In this document: one piece after another, positions 8,584 to 17,167 of the stretch
How the letters are laid out: the number at the start of each line of letters is the position of its first letter
Position numbering within the stretch: position 1 is the first letter of the stretch
Assembly: GCA_031551135.1 (NCBI GenBank)
Contig: JAVBOA010000005.1
Span: 32,447 to 96,446, forward strand
Direction of reading: 5' to 3'
Length of the DNA stretch: 64,000 nt
Source: JAITVM01 sp031551135
GTDB lineage: Bacteria > Bacillota > Clostridia > Lachnospirales > JAITVM01
Notes under the pieces: model-generated
Database searches by the model: none
Seen by the model: only the letters and a program-made list of their open reading frames with translations
Told to the model about the DNA's origin: nothing
Program-made: the position numbers and the translations under genes

Positions 8584-9563
8584 TGAAATCGCTGATTATT
8601 AAGGAAATTATTCGTGAATATGAACACGACCGGCTTAGGGCTGATAATTTGCTTTCAGCAAAAAGAGACGAGATTTATGAAAAAATTCCGCGGGTTCGGG
8701 AAATAGACAAAATTCTTTCCGAAACAAGCATACAAATCTCCAAAAAGATTTTATCGGATAATTCTGAATTGGATACTTTAATTTATTATTTGAAAACAAA
8801 GAACGAAGATTTAATAAAAGAAAAAAATCAACTTTTACATAAAAACGGATATATTGACGATTCATTTGCGTACAAATGCAAAATCTGTAAAGATACAGGA
8901 TATGTCGGTAATAAAAAATGCAGATGTTTTTCGCAAAAAATGATAGATAAATTTTACGAATTCTCTAATTTGAAAAATGTTTTGAATAAGCAGAATTTTT
9001 CGAATTTTAAGCTGGATTATTTTCCGACCGATATTTCGGATGATAGGGGCATTTCCAGCCGAAAAAACATGGAATATATTTATAAACGGAGTATTTATTT
9101 TATAGATAATTTTAAAAAACTTTCGATTAATATTTTGATGACGGGCGAGCCGGGCTTGGGCAAAACTTTTTTATGCTCTTGTATCGCAAAAGAAGTTATG
9201 GACAAGGGATATACGGTTTTGTATTTAACCTCCGCTCAGCTTTTCAAACAAGTGGAAAAGGCTCGATTTGATGATTCCAGCAAAAAAATATCAAATGATT
9301 ATATAAATATGCTTTATGATGTGGATTTGCTGATAATGGACGATATGGGTACAGAATTTTCAACTTCGGTAACCGATGCCGAATTTTTTAATATTGTGAA
9401 TACAAGGATTATGGAAGAACGCTCCACAATCATTTCGACAAATTTAAATTTGAAAAATTTCGGCGACCATTATACAAAGCGTGTTGTTTCACGTTTGGTC
9501 GGAAGTTATGAGCAATGGTATTTTTTCGGCAGAGATATCAGGCGGACTATAAAATTCGGCTAA
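8583..9563 (+). CDS. DnaC/DnaI-like helicase loader ATPase
   Basis: The 326-residue protein has an N-terminal helical region, a Cys cluster CKICKDTG...CRC at about residues 97-114 that is likely to bind zinc, and a C-terminal AAA+ domain with Walker A GEPGLGKT (about 188-195) and Walker B LLIMDDMG. It resembles Bacillus DnaI, which delivers the DnaB-type helicase ring to DNA with DnaD-family partners. Its start TAATG overlaps the upstream gene. A terminator follows at 9583-9618. Confidence 0.9.
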   Translation: MKSLIIKEIIREYEHDRLRADNLLSAKRDEIYEKIPRVREIDKILSETSIQISKKILSDNSELDTLIYYLKTKNEDLIKEKNQLLHKNGYIDDSFAYKCKICKDTGYVGNKKCRCFSQKMIDKFYEFSNLKNVLNKQNFSNFKLDYFPTDISDDRGISSRKNMEYIYKRSIYFIDNFKKLSINILMTGEPGLGKTFLCSCIAKEVMDKGYTVLYLTSAQLFKQVEKARFDDSSKKISNDYINMLYDVDLLIMDDMGTEFSTSVTDAEFFNIVNTRIMEERSTIISTNLNLKNFGDHYTKRVVSRLVGSYEQWYFFGRDIRRTIKFG

Positions 9564-9582
9564 AAGCCGTAAAAGCAAAAAT

Positions 9583-9618
9583 AAAAGACCTTGGAGACCG
9601 ACTCCAAAGTCTTTTTTT
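9583..9618 (+). terminator. Intrinsic terminator of the dnaD/dnaC-like operon
   Basis: AAAGAC-CTT-GGAG pairs with CTCC-AAA-GTCTTT and is followed by a T-run. An A-run on the other side lets it also act on the convergent minus-strand gene. Confidence 0.85.
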
Positions 9619-9653
9619 ATGTTAAAAACTATTAATAGCAATGCATTTAAATC

Positions 9654-11162
9654 TTATTTAGGGTAGGTTACATGAATTTCTCTGCTTGCGTCAATCCATT
9701 CCACATTGCAGCCAAGAGTTTCGGCAACAAAGCGCATAGGCAGCATAGTTCGATTATTCAAAATAATTGGCTTAACATTTGGATTTTCAGGGTCGATAGA
9801 GGTGTTTTTTCCGTTTACTTTGGCGGTGTTGCTTCCAATCCAAAGCTCGATTTTCGTGCTGTCCAGAATGACCGTAACTTTTCTGGTTGCATCATCCCAT
9901 TGGACTATTGCGCCGAGCGGTTCTGCGACATAGCGTATCGGTAAAACCGTTCGATTTTCTACAGAAACCGGGGAGACATCCATTAAATTTGGAATTCCGT
10001 CTATATAATAAGTCGGCTTATCCAATGTAAAAACCATTTCAATTTTTGCCGGCTCAACAATATCGTCCTCGATTATATATTTCTCCGTCATGACCGGACT
10101 GGATATTCCATTTTTTATTGCAATAGCGTTTACAGTAATGCTCAATGAGGTTCGAATCGGCTCAGTGTAATAGTAAGATGACGAATTCGGTTTTGTTCCG
10201 TCCAATGTATAGAATATTTCCGCGCCAGCAGTAGGGCAGGAAAGCGAAATTATTTGCTCTTTGTCATAAGTTCCGCCTTTAGGACTTGCGACAGGTGCAG
10301 AAACGATATCAGGCTTAGGCGATGGTTTGTTAATAAGATACGTTGCTTTTACAACATCACTTGGTGTATGAAAATTCGCCATAGCGCAAACAGAAATTGT
10401 CGTACTATTATTTATTTCAAAAGGTCCGGTATATTTAACCGCATTATCATCTGTTCTTGGGTCTCCGTCCGCAAGCAAATACCATATAATCGCATCATCT
10501 GTCGGACAGGCCAAAGTAATTTTCAAAGGAGCGTCATAAGTTCCGCCGGATGGCTTGATAGTCGGCTTAGCGCATTGCCCTTGCGAAATATAATATTCTT
10601 CGGTCATAATTTTGCCTTTTATACTTCCGATAGATATACAAGCGGCTTTAAGCGTTGTACTTTTTGATATCTTTATAGGCTCGTTATAAATTTTTCTTGT
10701 TGAAGAACTTGTTGGGTCAGAGCCGTCGATTGTGTAATAAATATTGTTGCCGTTTGGAAAAACAGTGCTTAATTTAACCGTTTGTGCCGAATTATAAGTA
10801 CCGCCGGAAGGCTCAGCTTTTGGAGTTGAATCTACATAGGTATATTTTTCGGTCATGGTTGGACTTGTGACAGCGATACCAAGTGCAGTCCAGAAAGCTT
10901 TTGCTTTAAGCGTCGTTGTAGAGCTGATTTCGATAGGCTTTGTATATAAAGCCGATTTGTTTGTCGGTTCGGAACCGTCGGTTGTCCAGCGGATTTCTGC
11001 GGTGGCAATTGAACTTGTTAATTTAACTTCCGTTACCACATAAATAGTTCCGCCCTTAGGGCTTGCAACGGGTTTTCCGTCATCGGCGGCGAACGCCGAA
11101 AAAGGCATTAACGCAAAAATTAAAATTGCTGTTAAGAATGCCAAAAATATTTTTTTCTCCAT
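9654..11162 (-). CDS. Secreted protein with chitobiase-like repeats and a copper amine oxidase N-terminal-like domain
   Basis: The 502-residue product has a clear signal peptide (about residues 1-25, ending AFA). Four repeats of about 80 residues follow, each with the pattern P..GGTY...V.L......I.YT.DG..P..S...Y...I.I...T.L.A, matching the CHB_HEX_C_1/FN3-associated family of surface proteins. Residues from about 375 form a domain with repeated NRT(V/M)LP(I/M)R(Y/F)VAE.LG motifs, the so-called copper amine oxidase N-terminal domain of Firmicute surface proteins. No catalytic domain or sortase motif is seen, so a wall-binding or structural role is likely. The ribosome site GGAGGG is good. It lies 35 bases after a LuxR-type HTH reading frame. 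Confidence 0.85.
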   Translation of the reverse strand: MEKKIFLAFLTAILIFALMPFSAFAADDGKPVASPKGGTIYVVTEVKLTSSIATAEIRWTTDGSEPTNKSALYTKPIEISSTTTLKAKAFWTALGIAVTSPTMTEKYTYVDSTPKAEPSGGTYNSAQTVKLSTVFPNGNNIYYTIDGSDPTSSSTRKIYNEPIKISKSTTLKAACISIGSIKGKIMTEEYYISQGQCAKPTIKPSGGTYDAPLKITLACPTDDAIIWYLLADGDPRTDDNAVKYTGPFEINNSTTISVCAMANFHTPSDVVKATYLINKPSPKPDIVSAPVASPKGGTYDKEQIISLSCPTAGAEIFYTLDGTKPNSSSYYYTEPIRTSLSITVNAIAIKNGISSPVMTEKYIIEDDIVEPAKIEMVFTLDKPTYYIDGIPNLMDVSPVSVENRTVLPIRYVAEPLGAIVQWDDATRKVTVILDSTKIELWIGSNTAKVNGKNTSIDPENPNVKPIILNNRTMLPMRFVAETLGCNVEWIDASREIHVTYPK

Positions 11163-11197
11163 AATATTCCCTCCGATTTTTTTGTGCTTATGCGAAT

Positions 11198-11386
11198 TTA
11201 TTGATTTTGCAAATGCTTCAAAATAAGCTCCGATTTGCTTTTTACATTTAGCTTTTTGTATATCTTTTTTGTAAAGTAATGGACTGTTGACTCGCTGATT
11301 TCTAAACTAGCGGCGATTTCCTTTCCTTTTTTGCCTTCTATGAGCAAAACAAAAACTTGTTTTTCTCTTCTCGTTAATCCGTTCGT
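11198..11386 (-). pseudogene. Stand-alone LuxR/GerE-type HTH frame with ACG at the start position
   Basis: The frame from 11386 to the TAA at 11198 encodes 62 residues that form a complete LuxR-type DNA-binding domain (LTRREKQV, then GKEIAASLEISESTV, then IYKKLNVKSKSELI). A good ribosome site GGAGGG sits six bases before an ACG codon, exactly where ATG is expected; no ATG, GTG or TTG lies in frame between the upstream stop and residue 14. Either the ATG has mutated to ACG, or ACG is used inefficiently. The domain resembles the HTH of the membrane regulator upstream, suggesting a shared origin. The secreted protein gene follows 35 bases later, so it may once have been its regulator. Confidence 0.6.
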
Positions 11387-11492
11387 CTTAATCCCTCCTT
11401 TAAATCTATTGTGCTAAACTTATGATTATCTTCAAGTCGATGCTCTGTATATTAATTTTATAGCTCTTTTTGATAAATAAACAGCTACCTCT

Positions 11493-11547
11493 TTGGGTAG
11501 GTTGCGGAAAAGCCTGAAAATAGGGCAAAAAAAATAAACCTACCCAA
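11493..11547. repeat. 11-bp perfect inverted repeat downstream of the LuxR regulator
   Basis: TTGGGTAGGTT (11493-11503) and AACCTACCCAA (11537-11547) are perfect complements with 33 bases between. The loop contains a smaller hairpin (GCC...GGC) and an A/T-run. No T-run follows the outer stem on either strand, so it is not a standard terminator. It could be an operator pair or an RNA hairpin. Confidence 0.5.
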
Positions 11548-11557
11548 TCGTGTAAGT

Positions 11558-12979
11558 TTATTCTTTATTAGTTTTTTCTTTATTAATAATGCCAAAGCGA
11601 GAGAAAAGTTCGGCGCGCCCTCCGACTCCGAGTTTCTTATATAAATTTTTTGTGTGGAATTTAACCGTATCAAAAGATATTCCAAGCTCTGCGGAAATTT
11701 GTCTGCCGGTCAAGCCTTGTAGGATTAGAGTTGCGACTTCTTTTTCACGGGGCGTAAGTCCGAGATTTTCATATCTATCGTATTTTTCAACGGTTTTCGC
11801 CGCTTCAGCCATATCAAGTTTATGGAAATCTCCTGACCATTCGGCGGCAAAAAGACGATTGTATAAAGCCGGTACTAACAATGAGGAAAGTAAAAAGCAG
11901 AATAAAATAAAACCGAATGCGAATGTTTCAAAATTATCATCTGATAAGGCATATATTTTATCCAAAGCAAGAGTGACCAGAGAATTTTCCAGAAAAGAAA
12001 TAATGCAGGCTATTTTAAAAAATCTGATACTTGCTTCACGTCTTCCGACACAGCCAAGCAGATACATGACCGTAATATATCCCATTCCTCCGGCGGCACC
12101 GAAAATAACCGAGCCAAGTGCGGCCGCCGATTCGTTGCTCCAGATGATAATTAAAAGCCCTAAAATCGTGAATACCATGAAGAGATTCCACAAATGCCAA
12201 GTGCTGCGGTTTAGAAAAAGCTGTAAAACAATTGCAGTCAGAACTGCTAAAATTGAACCCAAGCCAACAAAGCTGTCAATCGTAAACGCCATTTCATAGT
12301 CAATATAGACGTTCAACTGGTCAATTATAAAATAAATAAAATAGATGGCAAAAACAATATAAGAGCTGTAGCTTTGCTTTTCGACGGATTTTTGCAGAGG
12401 TAATTCCGGGTTTGCCTTGAAAGCTAAATATACAAAAATTATCATAATAAAAATAATGCCGGGCACTTCGAGAAAAAATCTTACTGTATCAATATTCCAG
12501 CAAATATCAATGAAGGCATAATACAAACTAACAATTAAAACATCAATAAACCGTTCGGAATTATTCAGAGAAAAGCAAAATGCAAAAAAGCCGCAAGCCA
12601 TGCAAATCCCGACAGAGAAATGATAAATAAGCATAATTCCCAGCCTTATTTCGCTTTTAGGAAGGAACAAAATTATTAATAATGCGAAAGCTGAGACGGC
12701 GCAGAATATCCGCAATGCCCGTGAAATGTTTTTTATAAAAATAGAAACAAGCCAAGCCAAGCTATAAGCCAAAGTCATGAGCAAAATCGAATCCAGGCCG
12801 AACATACTCATTTCTTGGTCAAGAAAACGCAAGTCAAGCAATATAATTGCCAAAGGAAATATCAGCATAGAAGGAAGATTGGCGCGGTGAATGTTTTTTA
12901 GGCTCAAAATTTCGTCAGCCTTCCAAAGCTTCGCCATTCGGCTGATTATACTGTCTCTTTTGTCCGTATTTTCATCCAT
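11558..12979 (-). CDS. Membrane-embedded LuxR-family transcriptional regulator
   Basis: The 473-residue protein has a long hydrophobic part (about residues 30-385) with roughly ten to twelve membrane segments and a C-terminal LuxR-type HTH: LTPREKEVATLILQGLTGRQISAELGISFDTVKFHTKNLYKKLGV at about 410-455. Such MFS-like regulators are thought to sense a membrane-proximal signal, but no ligand is visible. The ribosome site GGAGATG precedes the ATG. The downstream HTH frame and secreted protein gene lie in the same direction, making them plausible targets or operon partners. Confidence 0.82.
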   Translation of the reverse strand: MDENTDKRDSIISRMAKLWKADEILSLKNIHRANLPSMLIFPLAIILLDLRFLDQEMSMFGLDSILLMTLAYSLAWLVSIFIKNISRALRIFCAVSAFALLIILFLPKSEIRLGIMLIYHFSVGICMACGFFAFCFSLNNSERFIDVLIVSLYYAFIDICWNIDTVRFFLEVPGIIFIMIIFVYLAFKANPELPLQKSVEKQSYSSYIVFAIYFIYFIIDQLNVYIDYEMAFTIDSFVGLGSILAVLTAIVLQLFLNRSTWHLWNLFMVFTILGLLIIIWSNESAAALGSVIFGAAGGMGYITVMYLLGCVGRREASIRFFKIACIISFLENSLVTLALDKIYALSDDNFETFAFGFILFCFLLSSLLVPALYNRLFAAEWSGDFHKLDMAEAAKTVEKYDRYENLGLTPREKEVATLILQGLTGRQISAELGISFDTVKFHTKNLYKKLGVGGRAELFSRFGIINKEKTNKE

Positions 12980-13075
12980 ACTATCATCTCCAAAGTATAA
13001 ATAGAAATAGTATCATAAAAATAATTATAAATACATCCGATATAAAAATCAAGAAGCCGAATTTTTTTGGGGAAC

Positions 13076-13109
13076 GAAAAAAATTCTACCCGCCTAAGAA
13101 GTAGAATTT
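13076..13109 (-). terminator. Intrinsic terminator of the ribosomal operon
   Basis: On the minus strand AAATTCTAC pairs with GTAGAATTT and a T-run follows. It lies 160 bases after rplQ, beyond the MITE-like element, so the operon transcript should include the element. Confidence 0.75.
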
Positions 13110-13138
13110 AATTCTGAAAAATATTTATTATGCACGTG

Positions 13139-13252
13139 ATACTATTTACATTTTGATATGTAGAAAAAAATTTTTCACTGCGAAGCGTTCCGCGCGATGT
13201 TTCTGGCGCGGAATGAAATATTTTTTTCTATCTTTTTGAATGGAAATAGTAT
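13139..13252. repeat. MITE-like palindromic element, copy A
   Basis: This 114-bp element begins ATACTATTTACATT and ends AATGGAAATAGTAT, which are inverted copies of each other with one mismatch. Inside are runs AGAAAAAAAT/ATTTTTTTCT and a GC-rich centre (AAGCGTTCCGCG). Its reverse complement aligns along its whole length with copy B at 60030-60139. It has no coding capacity. A single matching end (AATAGAAATAGTAT) also lies nearby at 13000-13013. Confidence 0.8.
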
Positions 13253-13269
13253 GAGTGCTTATATTTTTA

Positions 13270-13818
13270 CTAAACCAGCTCGATAATAACTTCCAAAGCC
13301 CCGTCGCCTTTACGAGGTCCGATTTTTATTATACGAGTGTAACCGCCGTTGCGGTCGATATATTTTGGCGCGATATCGTCAAAAAGCATATTCGCCATGT
13401 CTATTTCTTTAGAAGTCGAACGCTTTTTAAACGGTTTGTTTTTATCGTTAAGCGGAACTTCTGTTACAGGATAAAGAACGGATAAAATTTTGCGTCTTGC
13501 ATTCAGTCTTGAAGGCAAGTCTTTTTTATAAGTTTTTTCAACTTCTTCAAAAACAGTTACTTTTTTACCGTTCACCACTTCTTTTACGCGTTTGCCGGAA
13601 GCGTCTTTTTTAGCAATTTTAACTTTTTTGGTCACTGTTTCAAAATTATCTTTTTCTTTTTTCGAAATTGTGATAAGTCTTTCTGCTATTTTGCGTACTT
13701 CCTTAGCTCTTGTATCAGTGGTTCTGATTTTTCCGTGATATAATAAATTGGTAGCGAGGTTTCTCAGCATAGCTTTACGCACATCCGCCGCGCGGCCAAG
13801 TTTTCTATAACCAGACAT
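13270..13818 (-). CDS. rplQ: 50S ribosomal protein L17, with internal insertion
   Basis: The N-terminal half (RKLGR, ML.NLATNLLYHGKIRTTDTRAKEVR) and the C-terminal GGYTRIIKIGPRKGDGA motif are typical of L17, which lines the exit side of the large subunit. At 182 residues it exceeds the usual 115-130; the extra part lies at about residues 54-125 and is rich in Lys and Glu. It is the last gene of the cluster, 25 bases after rpoA. Confidence 0.95.
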   Translation of the reverse strand: MSGYRKLGRAADVRKAMLRNLATNLLYHGKIRTTDTRAKEVRKIAERLITISKKEKDNFETVTKKVKIAKKDASGKRVKEVVNGKKVTVFEEVEKTYKKDLPSRLNARRKILSVLYPVTEVPLNDKNKPFKKRSTSKEIDMANMLFDDIAPKYIDRNGGYTRIIKIGPRKGDGALEVIIELV

Positions 13819-13843
13819 TTCACAAAACCCTCCTTAAAAAAAT

Positions 13844-14800
13844 TTATTCCTCAGTAGATCTAAGACTGAGACCCAAATCTGACATTTTATTTAATACTTC
13901 TTCCAATGATTTTCGACCAAGATTTCGAACTTTCATCATATCTTCTTCTGTTTTATTGACAAGGTCTTCTACAGTGTTGATTCCGGCTCGTTTCAAGCAG
14001 TTATATGAACGGACTGAAAGATCCAGCTCTTCAATACTCATCTCGAGAACCTTTTCTTTTTTGCCATCTTCTTTTTCGACCATAATCTCTGTGTTACGAG
14101 CGTTGTCTGTAAGGTCGACGAAGAGATTCAAATGTTCGCTTAAAATTTTAGCACCCAAGCTAATAGCGCCTTCAGGAAGAATAGTACCATTTGTCCAAAC
14201 CTCAATTGTTAATCTGTCATAATCCGTTACCTGACCTACACGTGTGTTTTCCACGTAGAAATTAACTCTTCTAACAGGTGTAAATAGTGAATCGATCGGA
14301 ATTAATCCAATAGGTTGTTCCGGTTTTTTATTTTTTTCGGCTCCGATATATCCTCGTCCCTTAGTAATTGTCATTTCTATAAAAAGCTTAGAATCCGAAC
14401 CGCTTAAAGTGGCGATTTTCAAATCGGGGTTAAGGATTTCGATATCCGAATCAACTTTAATATCTCTGGCGTAAACTTCACATTCGCCAACAGCGTCGAT
14501 ATAAGCGATTTTCGGATCGAAAGACTCTGAACTGTTTTTTACATGAAGTTCCTTGAGATTAAAAATAATCTCGGTAACATCTTCTTTAACACCCGGAATT
14601 ACACTAAACTCATGAAACACGCCATCAATTTTTATGCTGCTGACAGCCGCGCCCGGCAAACTGGATAAAAGAATCCGCCTTAATGAATTGCCCAGCGTAG
14701 TGCCATAACCTCTTTCCAAAGGCTCTATAATAAACCGACCAAAAGTACCATCTGATGATGTCTCATCAATCTCAATGCGAGGTTTTTCAAATTCAAACAC
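13844..14800 (-). CDS. rpoA: DNA-directed RNA polymerase subunit alpha
   Basis: The 318-residue protein has the N-terminal dimerisation domain with the motif GYGTTLGNSLRRILLSSLPGAAV and the C-terminal helix-hairpin-helix domain ending in LGRKSLEEV, which contacts promoter UP elements and activators. The length is standard. It lies between rpsD and rplQ, the usual alpha-operon position. Confidence 0.98.
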   Translation of the reverse strand: MFEFEKPRIEIDETSSDGTFGRFIIEPLERGYGTTLGNSLRRILLSSLPGAAVSSIKIDGVFHEFSVIPGVKEDVTEIIFNLKELHVKNSSESFDPKIAYIDAVGECEVYARDIKVDSDIEILNPDLKIATLSGSDSKLFIEMTITKGRGYIGAEKNKKPEQPIGLIPIDSLFTPVRRVNFYVENTRVGQVTDYDRLTIEVWTNGTILPEGAISLGAKILSEHLNLFVDLTDNARNTEIMVEKEDGKKEKVLEMSIEELDLSVRSYNCLKRAGINTVEDLVNKTEEDMMKVRNLGRKSLEEVLNKMSDLGLSLRSTEE

Positions 14801-14827
14801 GCACTCTAACCTCCCTTGAAGAAATTA

Positions 14828-15469
14828 TTATTTAGAATACAACTCTACGATAAGAGTTTCGTGAACAGGAGCATCGATTTGTTCTCTGCTCGGAAGTTCT
14901 TTAACAGTTCCGCTAAGATTGTTGTGATTAGCCTCAAGCCAAGCGGGTACGATTCTAAAATCAGTTACTTCAACAATATCTTTAAATCTTTGAAGTGATT
15001 TCGAATTATCTTTTATTTCAATAACATCGCCGATTCTTAGGATATAAGAAGGGATGTTTACTTTTTTACCATTTACACGAATATGGTTATGTCTAACAAC
15101 TTGGCGCGCTTCTGTACGGGAGCGTCCGTAGCCTAATCTATAAACAGCGTTGTCTAAACGCAATTCTAATAAACGAAGCAAATTTTCACCGGTAATTCCG
15201 CTTTGTCTTTCAGCCATAGAATAATATTTTCTAAATTGAGATTCCAAAACGCCGTAAATTCTTTTGGCTTTTTGTTTTTCTCTAAGCTGTAATCCGTATT
15301 CAGACATTTTTTTTCTGCTTGTGCCATGCTGACCCGGCGCAGCAACTACTCCGGATTTTGCTCTTTTTCTAACAGCGCAAACGGGCTTGGAGCATCTTTC
15401 GCCTTTAAGGAAAAGAGCTTCGCCTTCTCTGCGGCATAATCTGCAAACCGGACCTATATATCTAGCCAT
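14828..15469 (-). CDS. rpsD: 30S ribosomal protein S4, zinc-binding form
   Basis: The 213-residue protein carries an N-terminal zinc site (Cys9, Cys12, Cys26, Cys31), so it is the zinc-containing paralogue type, and an S4 RNA-binding domain (RLDNAVYRLGYGRSRTEARQ) near residues 95-150. S4 starts assembly of the 30S body and can repress its own operon. Confidence 0.97.
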   Translation of the reverse strand: MARYIGPVCRLCRREGEALFLKGERCSKPVCAVRKRAKSGVVAAPGQHGTSRKKMSEYGLQLREKQKAKRIYGVLESQFRKYYSMAERQSGITGENLLRLLELRLDNAVYRLGYGRSRTEARQVVRHNHIRVNGKKVNIPSYILRIGDVIEIKDNSKSLQRFKDIVEVTDFRIVPAWLEANHNNLSGTVKELPSREQIDAPVHETLIVELYSK

Positions 15470-15493
15470 TCTATAAATACACCTCCAAAAAAA

Positions 15494-15895
15494 TCATACT
15501 CTTCTACGTTTCGGCGGTCTGCATCCGTTGTGCGGAACAGGCGTAACGTCTTTGATCATAGTAACGTCCAAACCGGCGGACTGCAGCGCGCGGATAGCAG
15601 CTTCACGGCCGCTTCCGGGACCTTTTACGAAAACTTCCACGGTTTTAAGTCCGTATTCCATAGCAGCAGCGGCAGCGGTATCAGCGGCCATCTGTGCAGC
15701 GTAAGGAGTTGATTTTCTTGAACCTCTAAAACCTAATTGTCCGGCAGAAGCCCAAGATAAAGCGTTTCCTACGGCATCAGTCAAAGTTACTATTGTATTA
15801 TTAAAAGTGGATTGTATATGCGCTTGACCACGGTCAACAAATTTTTTGTCGCGACGTTTACGGCCGGCAGCTTTTTTAACTTGTTTTTTAGCCAT
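15494..15895 (-). CDS. rpsK: 30S ribosomal protein S11
   Basis: The 133 residues include the family core AHIQSTFNNTIVTLTD and GSGREAAIRAL, ending in the basic GCRPPKRRRV tail. S11 forms part of the 30S platform near the mRNA exit. It lies 19 bases after rpsM, behind its own AGGAGG. Confidence 0.97.
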   Translation of the reverse strand: MAKKQVKKAAGRKRRDKKFVDRGQAHIQSTFNNTIVTLTDAVGNALSWASAGQLGFRGSRKSTPYAAQMAADTAAAAAMEYGLKTVEVFVKGPGSGREAAIRALQSAGLDVTMIKDVTPVPHNGCRPPKRRRV

Positions 15896-15914
15896 TTAGT
15901 AAAAACCTCCTTAT

Positions 15915-16283
15915 CTATTTCTTTTTATTAGCGATAGTCCTTGCCGGACCTTTTCTTGTTCTTGCGTTTGTTTTAGTTCTTTGGCCTCTAACAGGAAGCC
16001 CTCTTCTATGTCTGATTCCTCTGTAGCTGCCGATTTCTGTAAGGCGTTTGATATTAAGCGCAACTTCTCTGCGCAAATCGCCTTCAACCTTTTGGGTTTT
16101 ATCGATTTCGTCACGGATTCTGCCGACTTCGTCGTCGGTCAAATCTCTGACTCTGGTGTTCAAATCAACATTAGCCGCAGTAAGGATTCTTTTTGAGCTG
16201 GATCTGCCAATACCAAAAATATAAGTAAGACCAACCTCTATTCGTTTTTCTCTCGGTAAGTCAACACCTGCAATACGTGCCAT
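15915..16283 (-). CDS. rpsM: 30S ribosomal protein S13
   Basis: The 122-residue protein begins MARIAGVDLPREKRIE and ends with the basic GQRTKTNARTRKG tail that reaches the decoding site. The helical YIFGIG segment is typical. A 153-base gap separates it from rpmJ upstream; this contains a GATTA..AGGGT/ACCCT..TAATC hairpin but no T-run. Confidence 0.97.
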   Translation of the reverse strand: MARIAGVDLPREKRIEVGLTYIFGIGRSSSKRILTAANVDLNTRVRDLTDDEVGRIRDEIDKTQKVEGDLRREVALNIKRLTEIGSYRGIRHRRGLPVRGQRTKTNARTRKGPARTIANKKK

Positions 16284-16436
16284 CTATTTCTTGCACCTCC
16301 AAAATAAAAAATACATTAACTTTATATAAATAAAAATGATTATTTCGGGACAGCCGCTCCCCAAAAATAATATTACGGTACTGAGATTGAATAATGGATT
16401 ATTAAGGGTTTTACCCTCTTTAATCATATAATACGC

Positions 16437-16550
16437 TTAGCCTTGTCTTTGCTTGTGCTTAGGATTTTCGCAAATAATCCTTATCGCGCCTTTTCTTTTA
16501 ATAACCTTGCATTTTTCGCAAATAGGTTTAACAGATGGTCTAACCTTCAT
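16437..16550 (-). CDS. rpmJ: 50S ribosomal protein L36
   Basis: The frame is only 37 codons long and begins MKVRPSVKPICEKCKVIKRK. The zinc ligands Cys11, Cys14, Cys27 and His32 are all present, so this is the zinc-bearing form. An AGGAGT ribosome site precedes the ATG. Its place between infA and rpsM is the usual one. Confidence 0.95.
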   Translation of the reverse strand: MKVRPSVKPICEKCKVIKRKGAIRIICENPKHKQRQG

Positions 16551-16588
16551 CTTAAACACTCCTTTTATATTTCAAACAAGCCGGACTT

Positions 16589-16807
16589 TTATTTATCTCT
16601 CCAGATAATTCTGCCCTTAGATAAATCATAAGGAGATATTTGGAGCAAAACTTTATCCCCGGGAATAATACGTATAAAGTTCATTCTTAGTTTTCCGGAA
16701 ATATGCGCCAGCACTTTATGACCATTTTCTAATTCTACACTAAATTGAGCATTCGGGAGTTTTTCCAAAACCGTTCCCTCAACTTCAATAACATCGTCTT
16801 TTGACAA
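16589..16807 (-). CDS. infA: Translation initiation factor IF-1
   Basis: The 72-residue OB-fold protein has the signature motifs EVEGTVLEKLPNA, VLAHISGKLRMN and GDKVLLQISPYDL. It binds the A site of the 30S subunit during initiation. The length is exact for the family. Confidence 0.97.
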   Translation of the reverse strand: MSKDDVIEVEGTVLEKLPNAQFSVELENGHKVLAHISGKLRMNFIRIIPGDKVLLQISPYDLSKGRIIWRDK

Positions 16808-16867
16808 ATCACAACGCCTCCTTACAAAAAATCCAAACTTTCAGAGAGTTCTTATAAAATAAATTCA

Positions 16868-17134
16868 TTATAGAACACCCTTTATATAGGACAGCAACGC
16901 TTTTCTGATATCCGAATCCAAAATGTATTCGGAATTTAAAAGCATAGATTTTATTTTTTCATCTATATGATTAGTAATTTGAACATGTTTCAATTTTTTC
17001 TTCTTTAATTTTGATAAAGAACGCAGTTTTCCGTCTGCCAAATAAACATATTCATCGATAATATTTATTATAACAAAAGGCAGGCCTTTGTCACGCCCCT
17101 TTTTAGAAAAAACAATCTGACCGACCGAAACCAT
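16868..17134 (-). CDS. KOW-domain RNA-binding protein (L14e-like)
   Basis: The 88-residue protein opens with a KOW motif (VGQIVFSKKGRDKGLPFVII), then a short basic strand, and a helical tail. Small KOW proteins at this place, between map and infA, are common in clostridia and are annotated as L14e/L6e/L27e-like; the function is unknown but ribosome association is likely. Confidence 0.85.
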   Translation of the reverse strand: MVSVGQIVFSKKGRDKGLPFVIINIIDEYVYLADGKLRSLSKLKKKKLKHVQITNHIDEKIKSMLLNSEYILDSDIRKALLSYIKGVL

Positions 17135-17167
17135 ATTATCACCTTTAAAATTTTGATTATTAAAAAA

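Noticed and set aside
12978..13013. Second palindrome ATACTAT...ATAGTAT at the LuxR gene start as another MITE copy
   Set aside because: Only the right end matches the family; the left part contains the start codon and ribosome site of the gene, so the symmetry may be chance.
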